Shown: positions 50,661 to 61,600 of the stretch, piece after piece
Position numbering within the stretch: position 1 is the stretch's first letter
How the letters are laid out: every line of letters begins with the position of its first letter
DNA from: Amblyornis subalaris
Lineage: Eukaryota; Chordata; Aves; Passeriformes; Ptilonorhynchidae
Direction: 5' to 3'
Assembly (NCBI GenBank): GCA_018881555.1
Contig: JACAXG010000061.1
Coordinates: forward strand, 1,612,001-1,676,000
Length of the DNA stretch: 64,000 nt
Notes under the pieces: generated by a model
Seen by the model: only the letters and a program-made list of their open reading frames with translations
Told to the model about the DNA's origin: nothing
Databases searched by the model: none
Translations under genes and position numbers: made by a program

Positions 50661-53600
50661 AACAGTTCTCTAAATCAGCAAGTATTTTATGATGAGGGCT
50701 TTCAAGAATACACTTGATTTTTTGGGAAATGACAAGGGTACACCTCTTTAGTTAACGCTGTTCCCTTACAGGCATCTTAAGGAACTCACTGAAAAGAAGT
50801 AAGGCAATGCTCAGGAGTGGGAGGATAAGAATGAGAAGATACCTTACAATTTTGGGAAGCAAAATTGCACAGCTCTGCAATGCTTGAGATGCTGATCCTT
50901 CTCGAACACATCCATAGTATTACTACTGTTATGGGTAGATCCATGTGCACAGCAACTTTTAGCAAAATTGTGATTTAACATACCTAACAAATTTCTAAGT
51001 ACACTGCAGGGAATTTCAAAGGCTGAGTTTTTATCCCGAGAAAGCTATGAAACCATTGCAACACAGCTGCTCCTCTGCCTGCAAGCTCGGAATAGCCTTC
51101 TGCTATTTCTAGTTCAGTGTCGTGTTCAGAAGACTTCCTCTGGCTGGAACACACCCAGGTTTTTGCAGCTGGTCTGCAGCAACCTATTATCTCAGCCAGA
51201 CAAAAGACAGCGAGAGAAACAGAACTTAATTTCACCTGGAAATTCTGCAAACAACTTACATGTTTACCAACGTTGACTGGGATTTGTAGCAGTCGTATTG
51301 TGCAAGCAGTAGAAAGAAGCTGGGGTTGAATCTGCAGAGGTCAGATGAGATGTAGAGATATGTCAAACCGTGCTCTCCATCCCACATGCCCAGGAGTGAT
51401 TTTAGTCTCCAGTGACATCACCACCAGTCACATGTTTTGCTGAGAACATGTATCCTATTAACACTTGTCCCCTCCAGTATTCTGTTCCCAGCCTAATGGT
51501 TATACGAATTGTTTGCATGGCCAGAGCTGAAGGAGGCAAATGTGATTGATTTCCCTGTCAAAGGTGGCCTCCATCAGGGACACACCACATAAAAGTGGCA
51601 AATTTAGCTGGGTCTAACACACCTGGCCAAGCACTCCTTTTTGGGTACCTACTAGCCCCTCTTGGAGATTTGGGCTCAGAGTAGTTCCTGACACTAAGTA
51701 GCAAAAATGGCCCATTTAAATCAGACACGTGCAGCTTGTTCTCCTGGTGAGAGTCAGTGAGATTTATAGGCAAAAGGCAGATCTTGCAGTATCCTTAATC
51801 TCCTAGGTACAAATCGCATATACTACCTGATAATAATAAAGAGCCGATCTCGCTGCTCTTTTTTGAAGATGTTAAAATAGCCTGGAGTACCTTATTAGAG
51901 CCAGTGAACTGCCTCCAAAAGCAGCTACGGGTAAAGAGAAGTATGGATTGTGTGGGAAATATTTTCTTTCAGGGATTCTGAAATTTATACAAGTTATAGC
52001 TGTTTACCAGAAACTACATATAGGGAATCAAGAGGTCTGAAACCAGACTTCCCTCTCCCCATGGGGCATTTATGTAGTCCCAGAGATGTTTTCTTGAGAG
52101 ACATGATTTCATGCTAGATGGTCTCCAGAGGAGCCTCACATCACTGGAATAGGCTCCTGCTGTGGCACAGCAGGTACACTGGCAGCAGCGTTGATTTGTT
52201 AGCTTCTGAGGACTTTAGCCTAATGGCCAACACGGGGCAAAACTTATTTATATAAGGAATAGTGTCTGGTATGGAGAATTAGCTAAACTTCCTGTGTGGT
52301 CTGGTAATGTTGAAAATGAGTTAGTGCTTCAGAGATTTTGAATGGTATTTTTATTAGGATAAATTAAANTTATAAATATCAATAATACTTAAAATTATAT
52401 TAAAACAGTGTAACAATTCTTGGAGATTTGTAGAAAAAGAAAGCAAATTTGAGCAAATCTAGGACAATCTGGTTCTCATTTATGAAAGCACATTCAACTC
52501 CTATGCTTTCAATTTCTCATCGTGCTGATTTTGCACAAGATCGAATAATATCTTCCTTTCAATTTTTCTTTCAGGCTACCTTATTCCTCGGGAACAGAAC
52601 AGAAAGAGAAGTAGTAACACTGATGTTAGTGCTTTTCTCTTTGACTTGATCACTACAAATGTCAGAAAGGACAATAAAAAATTATGAATGCATGTGGAAC
52701 TGTGAGAGTCCCCAACCATGGTGTCTTAGCATTTCCCATGGAAAATCTAAGCAGATGTATCTAGTGGATTTCTGATTTTCAGCCATCCTCTGCTCCTGTT
52801 GTGTTTGATAAGTGCTGGGAAAATAAAAAGCTGAAAAAGCAAAGGCAGAAAGATATTCTGTAAAGTGGCAATGTCTAAAAGCCTGATGTTGTAAATGTTC
52901 AGTTTGGAGCTGCCTTTGAAGTGACATGGAATGCACATGATACCTGCCTATTCATTTAACCACTGATAAGGTCCTAATTAGCACAGCACTCAGAGCACTT
53001 CCCATATAGTGAAGTATAGAAATAACTATGGCTTTTACTTCCTTCCTTTGCAGCTGTAAGTGAAACAGCTTTCAGGGGTTTTGCTTTTTACCGATGTGTG
53101 CATTTGATGTACTTGTAAATACCTCACTAAGTGAAAAAAAATAGATAGATCAACAGTCATGGAGAGAAAACCTGGTTTTATTCCCGGGAAGTAGTGGCTT
53201 CAGCAGTCATCTGAGTCATGCAAGCGAATTTGTGTGGGTTTAGGTCAAGTTTCACTTACAAACTCTGGCCTGCAGGCTAACACTCTCCTCAGTTCAGTGC
53301 AACATAGCTGGCAGTGTGAGTCATGATTGCTTCTCTGTCCAGGACTGGGCCATCAGACCTTTAAATCCTAAAAATTATTTCAATGGAAATGTTCCAGCTC
53401 ACAGGAGAAGTGCCTCCTGAAAGCAAAACTGCAGGATCAGGCCCTTCAATTTTAAAAAATGACATTTAATATGGACAGACAAAGGCAGTGGAGAAGAACA
53501 CAGTGACTCTCTACACCTGGAGGAGGGATAGTAGTACAAAACAAGCTTTTCTTTAACCACAACGGCAATCTTCTAACAGCAGCACCCACTCAAAAGCATA

Positions 53601-54300
53601 GAACTCAGAGGTTGATAATCATCTTTCAGTTCAGGTTATTGCATGCAATTTTTCACATTCATTCAGTTTTCTTCATACTGCTCTTAGTAAAGTAACTCCC
53701 TTAACAATAAAAGCTTTTATGGCAGCCCATTACACAGGAGAACTAACCACTCCTAGTTTTTTTATTGGCTTCTTGGAATATTTATAGCAGTCTTTGTTCT
53801 CTTTGCAAGCTTATGCATTTGGGTGTGTATGGAGATTTTTCTTTTTTTTTGTTTTTTTACTTTAGCAATCGGGTTTGACAGCAAAGTACATATATTTTTA
53901 CATCTATAAGGCTTTAAAGTTTTATATTTGTTTTCCTCTATATATTATTATTGGCATCGAAGCCAACATTCAGTCTGCTCCTTATTGTTTAGCACTTGAA
54001 TATTCACAGCTGGAGAATTTTCAAGTTGCCACCATGCTACCTCTTCTTGATAAACTGGTTACACTGTGCACACAAATAAATTATGAAATTTGAATCCATG
54101 CTAACAAATCAAAGAATTTACTTGGTGTCTAAAGAAACAGATTAAATTTCTGCTTCAATAATGTGACAGAAAAATCTTACATTAACACAATAGATTGGCA
54201 TTCTTGTAGGGATAATCTCAGCAGTAACTGAATCTACCACATGACTTATTTTTTGTTAGCATTTTGGACTTAAGATGATCCCAAAACTTTTGTTGCAGCT
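50661..54300. other. Non-coding stretch, no gene seen
   Basis: Mixed composition, mostly AT-rich. Open frames at 50984-51250 and 51558-51773 (- strand) and 51117-51329 (+ strand) overlap or lack motifs. No repeat signature is seen. Confidence 0.5.
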
Positions 54301-54481
54301 TACACAGAAGGAAAAATAGTCCCAAATATAATCTGGGTTTGAATACCTCTATCCTAGTTTTCAAAGTTTTAAATTTAATTTTATATTCTGTCTTTCATAA
54401 ACAACAATNTTTTATTATTTACACTATCTTCAGGAAAATCATATTGAATGTTGGAATCAGGGAGAAATTCAAGACAGAGAA

Positions 54482-54496
54482 AGAGAGAGAGAGAGA
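54482..54496. repeat. (GA)n microsatellite
   Basis: A short uninterrupted AG dinucleotide run in AT-rich flanks. Confidence 0.85.
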
Positions 54497-55652
54497 TGGT
54501 TTTTCTTTATTTTCCAATATAATGAAAAAAAAATTGTACAAACTAGACTGGTGGAACTGTTGAAATGAAAATGAGGATTAATTTCTCATTTCTCATTTAC
54601 AGTTCAGAAAATAATCATTGTACTAATAGCTAAAGCAGTGCAAAATAATAAATAATAATATTAATCATCTAGTAAATACCTTCTTGGATTTATTATACAC
54701 ATCTTTATTGAATAAATAATAAATAATTGAAAGTATCCCTTTCTTTTTGATCATAGATATTAGAAAGCTACACATTATCACAGAAAAATAAAGACCCAAA
54801 TTGCTGATATGAAGTGAGGTTTTTATAGTGTTCTTAATAAATACAAGAATAAACACATTTTCCATGGTATCTTTCACAGAGACTTATTTCCCTGGAACTT
54901 TGCTGCTGCTAGAATGTTATTAGGTAGGTGCAATCTTAATTTTCACTAGTAATACCAAGCAAGTTATTTGGGCCTGGATAACATATAAACAGCATTTTAC
55001 AGTGTTGACCTGGAAAAGTTTCTTTTAATGGCTTGATTCAGTGGGTATATCCCCCCTACTGTGGAGGATAAAAATGCCTCATTCACTGTAGAGTTTGGTT
55101 GGGGTTTTATACGGGGATAGTGATTGTGGTGCTATCCCTAAATTCTGGTTTGGGAAGACCCCACAGGCTCACTCAGGGCAGTCCTCATCCTTCCTACAGG
55201 CAAAGATTTCAGGCCATTTCTTGAGCACCTCCTCTCCCTCACATTTCATATTTCCTGGGAAGGGACATCAGCCTTTTAAGTGACAGTCTTCATCTCCTAT
55301 AGGGCTGGGTAGAGGCCCTCTCTGCCCTGGCTCTGCAGGCTCGTGGGTCAGGTCCAGTGGCTGCCTCCTGCCGTAGGAATGAGTCTGGGGAAAGAACTCA
55401 TGTGACCCCCTGAGCTAGTCCCACCACTCACAAAGAGATGGAGTTCAAAGAAAATGGAGCCAGCAAGGACCAACCACCTTCACTGGCCTATTCCGCCTTC
55501 CAGAAGGTGGCTGTGGGAAGCTCCTGTGTGAAACTTTTCGCCCCTGTTTTGAGGCACATGTCACTTAGGCTTCAACAAAACCGTGTCATCACAAGACAGC
55601 AGCTGCCACTCAGCTGTAAGAAAACTTGCAGAGTGGAAGTAGCTTTGGTGAT

Positions 55653-55677
55653 GTAAGTCACCTCTGTGGTGACTTAC
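55653..55677. repeat. Perfect 10-bp inverted repeat, 5-nt spacer
   Basis: GTAAGTCACC (55653-55662) and GGTGACTTAC (55668-55677) are exact reverse complements around TCTGT. Confidence 0.9.
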
Positions 55678-57747
55678 CTCCTCAACTCAGGTTTTGCTTG
55701 CAAACGACTCTTGGCTTCTGTCTTCTCGACCATGGGAGTACCTGACACACCGCATCTATTTCACCATGTCTAAATGGAGAGAATAAGTGCCATGTGTGAA
55801 AAACAGAGCCTTGAAAACCCCATAGGAACCTCTTCTATAGGCATGAATCTTGTCCCTGCTCTTTTCCAGTGAACATGGAAGACCATGCACCACTGTACAG
55901 AGAGGTNTGACAGGAGCCTGGTAACGAGACACACTGCGTGGGACGAGTTGGCAACCATGNGAACAAATGGGAAAGGCATCAGCAAGGTGTAGCTGATACT
56001 GGGGAAAGCAGAAAGTAGAAGGCATGGCAAGTTGTTTCTTCTCTGGATAAAATACCATGTCAGGTCCTTGGTCCTATTGCTTAAGGTCTTTAACGAGTCA
56101 GTCTCCAGCTGTGCTCCTCCAGGACAATGTAGCTGAGAGCACACAGATGAAGCATTTTTCCAAGACTACAGGACAAAATGTTGCAAGTTGCAGTGTGACT
56201 TTTGGTGAAAAAGAGACAATGCAGACTTGCCACCACAACTGAAATGGGGAATGATAGTGAAAAACAAAAGGAAAAATAATGAATTGTCTTATTCATGTTT
56301 TCCTATTAGCAGAACTGTGTCATAATGACCTTTGTAAAAGACTCAGAGGGACTCTATGATAAAGTACCTCAGTGTCACTCATTTTATGATGCAGTTTATG
56401 CAAAAAGTACCTGTATCTTATGATAATAATAGTTGTAAAGAATCGCTGTGATACCCAAGCTGGACAGCAGCTCAGACAAATTGGCTTTGGGAGGACCAAT
56501 AAGGCCCCCTTAACTCACCATACCTTTCAGCAGTCTGAAAGAACCGTATAAACAAAACCTTAGTTTGGGTATCAGTATACAGATTAACTACAGGCATTTT
56601 CATTCTGCCATTGCACTACTCTTTAGGTATTCAGCCAAACATTTCTAAAAGGGTTGTAACTCCTCCTTGTTTGAATTCAAATTCCTAGAAATTCAAACTG
56701 CTAATGCAGGGTAAAATTCAATAGGCTAAGCAAACTGCTTAAAATTATACTATAAATATTATTTAGACATATTTGTAGGCTTATACATGATAAGACTATG
56801 AAAACAATAGCAAAACACTATTTTGTTCCTTCAAACATTTTTAATTTTCATCATGCCATTACATTTTTTCGATTGAAGTGAAACAGAGACGTTAGAAGAA
56901 AGCGTAATTGGGCTTGTTTGAAATTATTTCTCTGAGACTTGAAAGAAAGAAAAGTCAAAGAATGCATTAGAAGTCAGAGGTAGAAAGAAGTCAGAGAATG
57001 TATAACCTTTCAAGATTTTAAAATGTGAGGCATAAATAGTGTTTGTTTCCTGGTAAATAACAATCATATGCATAAAATGGGAATGAGCTGTAGAAAGAAA
57101 TAAATAAGAGAAAGTCTATTCAACTGAAATCCTAGGAACTTTAATGTTGTGGAACACTGTTGGACTGCTCCAGTTTTGCAAGTGCTTTATCTCAGCTGAA
57201 AGGTGAAATTAGCAGCTTTCTCGAAACCGTGGGAAGCTATTGTGTCAATGCTACACACGGGAGACCACTGTTTGATGCCAGTGCCACTAGTTTAGATGAG
57301 CACTGCAATCAGGAGTATTAAAAGTGAGTTGGTGAATTGCATTGCATGAAGCAGTGGAGCTGCTTACAGACAAAAGAACTGAATGGGGTTTTATACATGT
57401 CTATAAGAATATAATGAAGTCAAATATACCAAACGATGCAGATGAATTGAGCAACGTTAAAGTAACCGACCTAGAAAAGAAGATGGGGAGAGAGGTGAGA
57501 TGAGGGTAGGACATCTGAATAAAAGAATTAATTAATAAAATTAATTGTAAATTCAGACAGAGCTGGACCAATCCCTGAAATATTAATACTGTGAGGAATG
57601 ACTCATCGAACATGTCTCTCAGAAGCTACTGCTCATAGTTTTCTGCATTTTAAGAGTGCACACAGTTTGTTTTTTGATTTGTCAAGCTATTGCTTTAATT
57701 TGGGGACAACATTGCCTCATTTTACCAACAATTTACCCAGTAAATTT

Positions 57748-57806
57748 CTTCTTCCTTTCTTTCTTTCTTTCTTCCTTCCTTCCTTCCTTCCTTCCTTTCT
57801 TTCTTT
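57748..57806. repeat. (TTTC)n/(TTCC)n compound microsatellite
   Basis: An uninterrupted pyrimidine tract of about 59 bases is made of TTTC units, then TTCC units, then TTTC again. The opposite strand is pure purine and reads as a lysine/glutamate/arginine/glycine run, which explains an otherwise eye-catching charged open frame (57722-57949, - strand). Confidence 0.93.
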
Positions 57807-58089
57807 AAAGCGTCTTTAGAAAATGTATAACCTTCAACCATTCTGTGGTCTTTGGTATTTGTTCTGTTTTTCACATAACCTGTAAATTTGGGGGGGGTTG
57901 TTGTTGTTGTTTGTATTTTTTTTCCTGGATGTAGAACAACTGAAAGCACTCTGTGAAAAGAGCTGAAAAACCTTTTTTATTGAAAAACCATATTTTTGCT
58001 ACTGTGTGAAAGCAGTNTGTGATAGAGGTATCGCATTCTAATGATCATTATCAGAAATGATGAGAAATAAAACAATCTTTCTGCTATGT

Positions 58090-58760
58090 GATGAGGTTTA
58101 TGAGAATATCCCTAGACAATTCATTAGTTTTAAACTGACATGAAAATCAATTAATTTTAATAGGGAATAACAGATTATGTGTTTAATAATTCATCTAATT
58201 TCATGAGGCAAAGTGAATTAGACAATGCAATGTAAATCTAATAGCAGTTGTAACCACATAATTTGACTGTTTGTCAAGAGCAAAGCATAGTGAAATGATC
58301 AAGAATTACACAGAGAGAAAAACATTAATTGTGTGTAAACTGAGTGACAGTTTCTTGTAACCCTAAAAGCCTGTGAGTTCAGTGTAATTATTTCTATTAG
58401 ATCTCTCCCTAAAATCGTTCTGTATCATTAATTATGTATTCATATTAAGAAGGCAAATTAATAAATAATACAAAATAACTTTTCCATGATTTTTTTCAAT
58501 TCAGAGAGCTATGCAATTGACAGTGATTTTATAGACTGAAATGATGTGAAAATTGTTTTATAGTCTGCATTAATTAATCAATAATGGGCCTGAGAGCCGG
58601 CATTTCTGCCTGTTAATGACCGGCTGAAAGAGTTGAGGACCCAACGTCGAGCAGGGGCCCCTTAACCCGTGCGGTCATTAACGTTGGAGAAATGCCCGAC
58701 CCCCAGGTCACCGTTGCTGTTAATCGAAACCATGATAATTGTTATGGTTATTTTTCCATG
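58090..58760. promoter_or_regulatory. Strong candidate conserved non-coding element with CpG-rich structured core
   Basis: The 5' part (58090-58580) is AT-rich with many TAATTA/ATTAAT/TAATGA words. The core (58586-58735) changes abruptly in character: ten CpGs in about 150 bases, GC-rich and non-repetitive, in an otherwise CpG-poor desert. Retained CpGs in a non-promoter setting usually mean strong constraint or lack of methylation. The core contains a long imperfect inverted repeat (separate entry), the palindrome GGGGCCCC (58654-58661) and homeodomain-type TTAATGA words in both arms. There is no open frame with domains and no transcription signal. It could be a developmental enhancer, a structured non-coding RNA segment or an exapted ancient repeat. 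Conservation is untested. Confidence 0.5.
58599..58696. repeat. Long imperfect inverted repeat with homeodomain-type words in both arms
   Basis: The left arm carries GGCATTTCT (58599-58607), GCCTG, then TTAATGACCG (58613-58622). The right arm carries CGGTCATTAA (58672-58681), CGTTGG, then AGAAATGCC (58688-58696). The 10-bp and 9-bp blocks are exact reverse complements, so the arms pair over 19 bases with one internal loop of 5 by 6 bases, enclosing 49 bases. An alternative pairing exists: CCAACGT (58641-58647) is the reverse complement of ACGTTGG (58681-58687). Confidence 0.9.
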
Positions 58761-59192
58761 CACACAGAGCAGTCATGTGCTTTCCATCCAAGTGGTGTTT
58801 ATTTCAGGTTAAGGAAGAAAACAAAACAGGAAAGAACAAAAGTGAGGCCTTGACAAGCAAAATGGCAGCTGTGGGAGGCTGAGCGTGACAGAGTGTGGAG
58901 CACCTGCAGCAAGATCATGGCCGTCATGGCTTAACGATTAAGTTAGAGCACAAATGTTATATAAAGAGGTTGCCCTTTTATATGTTCAAAAATATACATG
59001 TTGCAATACACGTTACCATGGATACAGGTCTGTCGTTAGAGCAATGATCTCTTTCGCTTGATAGTGACACAGTAGTAACCTACAGAATCAAGGAACATCA
59101 CACCTCTGTATGTTAATAGGAGAAAAACACTGTATAAAACACATCAGAAAGACTCAAAGTGGTTTTCTTCCTACAACAAAATATAGAGGAAT
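58761..59192. other. Non-coding stretch flanking the structured element
   Basis: No gene is seen. The part around 58870-59060 retains several CpGs (58882, 58923, 58936, 59008, 59033 and 59055 by eye) and might extend the upstream element, but it has no distinct structure. Confidence 0.45.
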
Positions 59193-59320
59193 CAAGGCCA
59201 GGTGAATGCGGCTTTGAGCAAACTGGTCTAGTGGACGGTGTCCCTGTCTATGTCAGGGGGGTTGGAACCACATGATCGTTAAGGTCCCTTCCAACCCAAA
59301 CCATTCTATGATTCTATGAA
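59193..59320 (+). mobile_element. Short CR1 LINE 3' end
   Basis: A 5'-truncated CR1 of about 128 bases begins at 'caaggccaggtgaatgcggctttgagcaaactggtctagtgga'. It continues 'ggtgtccctgtctatgtcaggggggttggaacca' and ends 'aaggtcccttccaacccaaaccattctatgattctatgaa'. It is the copy closest to the avian consensus I remember, so probably one of the younger insertions here. It lies about 500 bases downstream of the structured element. Confidence 0.93.
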
Positions 59321-61600
59321 TAACAACTTTGTGGGTGATTTTTCTTGTTTATAGTCTGAAGAAAAAGTCTTGTTAGTGTAATTAAAGCCAGAAAATGTGA
59401 TCCGGCCTATAGTACATGTGTTCCCATTCCCCTTTCCTTTACCAATGGCTGGGATTCAAGGTACACAGGCCAACACATGAGATNAAGAAGCTGCCAGGGC
59501 AGGGTGTGAAAATCCACCAGCCATCTATGCCAAAGGGATGGAAGATACTGATTCTTCACATTTTCTACTAAAGGCAGCTAAAAACCTCAACTTACCCTTG
59601 AAGAGCAAACAGCAATTTTGGCACATTGAACAGAAAGATGGAAGAAGCAGTTTCTGGACATCATCCAGGAATTGCAGATCTGGACAGGAGAGAATAATTT
59701 TCACATTCAGTGTTGAAAGGACTTCCCAGCATTTCCCTAACAAGGCAAGATACCAATTCTTGTGAGTCCTCTCCTCTATACCCACTTTTCTTATCCCAGA
59801 AGCACTGAGTACTGCGTGTGTAGGAGAGACATTTACACTGTTGTTGGCTCTTGAAGACAGGCACTGGCACAAAACCTTACATTTATACTTTGAATTAAGG
59901 TGAAGAAAGAAAACCTTAAGTTCCCAGCCTTCTGCTAGTCTCTTCAGATTTGGAGAAAGGAGAGGAGAAGAAACAAAACAGCAGCCCCCTTGGCTGCACA
60001 TGCCCTCCAGTGTGCTCTTTTTGGGGTCTCAACTCTTATCAGTTGTACAGGAGGAAGCACAACAGAAAAGTCAAGATAGGAAACAGATACATACACAGGC
60101 TGGACAAAGAAGAAGAGAAAAACAAATGTCAGAAAAAGAAAACAGATCATCATCAAATTGGATAATGCATTAGTCTTCTCCAGCATACCAGCCCGTTTTC
60201 CATCCATCTGCCAAAGAGCCTAAAGGAACTGAGTGCTTCTGAACTTCATTCAAGGCTCATCAACATGTTTGCAGATTCAATGCAGTTTCTTGTGTGCTAC
60301 TGCTTAAAACAGTGCACCTAGGTGCAGTAACTCAAGGCTGGTCAGAGAATTTCCCTGATATTTGTAATGAAACATAAGTTTCACCAAAACTTTCATTTCT
60401 GGCTCTTAAAAATTAGCTTGATATTCCTGACATACCCATTGTCTCTAATATGATTATCAACTAACTGATGGTTTTGGTTCAAGAAAGCCCCTTCACTCAG
60501 TGCCCAAAGCCATAAGTACTATCAGATTTTGTAGGACCTTCAGCATAAAGAACCTGTTTTGGCTGATCATGCTTCTGTCAGCTTCTAGCACTGGTTCACT
60601 GCATGCTGAGAGTATAACATCCTGGTTGATACAAAGAACTAATTTTCTATTTCTATAACTAGGAATTCTGAGAGATTTCAATAAAAAATATCATTGGCAA
60701 AAAAATACAGGAATATAAATGTATTATTAAAAAAGTTTCTCTGTCTAATCACTCCTACTGTTTTTGAAAATAAATGCTGTTTACTGATCTCTCATGTAAT
60801 GCAGTGAGCTAACCAAAAATACCTGTGTTCAGACTATGCCTGGCACTGTCTCAGAAACAATTTTTCTTAGCTAACTGAACGCACCTAAGCAACTTAGTTG
60901 TTAAGTGTTTGGCATTTGCATGCTTAAGGTATGCTTTTGCAAGTCCATTAGTAAAACACTAATTTGCCAAAAAGAAAATTGTTAATATTTAGGCTGACAG
61001 TGTTAAAAGCAGACATTGGAAATATGGAAAATAGAAATACTTTGCATTTCAAGAAGCCATAAATTCAAGTAAAAATATTTTCATTAAAAAGGAAAAAAAA
61101 TTCATAATTAGTGTTTTGATTCAGTCCTTGCAGCTCTTACATCTTTAATCATTGTAAAACGTGGCATTAGAATACATAGAGAAAATCTGAGCAAATTTTC
61201 TGGAAGTCCTTAAGGAATCCAAAATAAATACTTAAATGAATCTCTCACTACTGGCATTGCAACAAATGCCCAGATGTATTCATAGTGATGCACCCAATTA
61301 AGTTTAGAAGAATTGCATGAGTTCAGTTTCAGCAGATTCCTATTGATTCCCCTAGTTAATAAACAGTTAAAGGATGAAGTGAGTTTTTAAAAAATATAAG
61401 TGCTTTAAAGGTGCTAGAGAGAAAAAGCGTAGTACTAAGTGGTCATGTGGCTAGTGCCATTCATCTTGGTAGTGACTATCTGTCAAAAGTGGCAAGAGCC
61501 CTGTTAACAGCCATGACCTGTGCTGTAATGAAGGGAGAGTGCACAGCAAAGTGTCCATTATCAGGCAGTTGGGAGCAGTAAATTGGTGCAGTTTGCCTCA
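59321..61600. other. Non-coding stretch; longest open frame of the window lies here
   Basis: A 158-codon frame is open on the - strand (59525-60001), overlapped by a second - strand frame (59944-60207) and by + strand frames. The predicted protein has no domain, signal peptide or repeat that I recognise, and no splice or promoter context is visible. I regard it as chance in a less AT-rich patch, with low certainty. The remainder is AT-rich and featureless. Confidence 0.45.

Larger units (their letters stand above)
54301..57747. other. Non-coding stretch with a moderately GC-rich part
   Basis: A (GA)n run lies at 54482-54496. From about 55280 to 55680 the sequence is noticeably richer in G and C than the surrounding desert. 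Around 55756-56144 two overlapping frames on the - strand are open for 100 to 124 codons, both interrupted by Ns and without motifs. The hairpin at 55653-55677 is listed separately. The section 56250-57740 is AT-rich with nothing recognised. Confidence 0.45.

Noticed and set aside
55756..56144. Two overlapping - strand frames of 100 and 124 codons in a GC-richer patch
   Set aside because: They conflict in frame, contain Ns and have no motif; they are likely chance.
57722..57949. Highly charged lysine/glutamate/arginine-rich open frame on the - strand
   Set aside because: The charged run is the translation of the purine strand of the (TTTC/TTCC)n microsatellite.
59525..60001. 158-codon open frame on the - strand, the longest in the window
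   Set aside because: It has no recognised domain, signal peptide, splice sites or promoter context; overlapping frames on both strands are also open, as expected in a less AT-rich patch.
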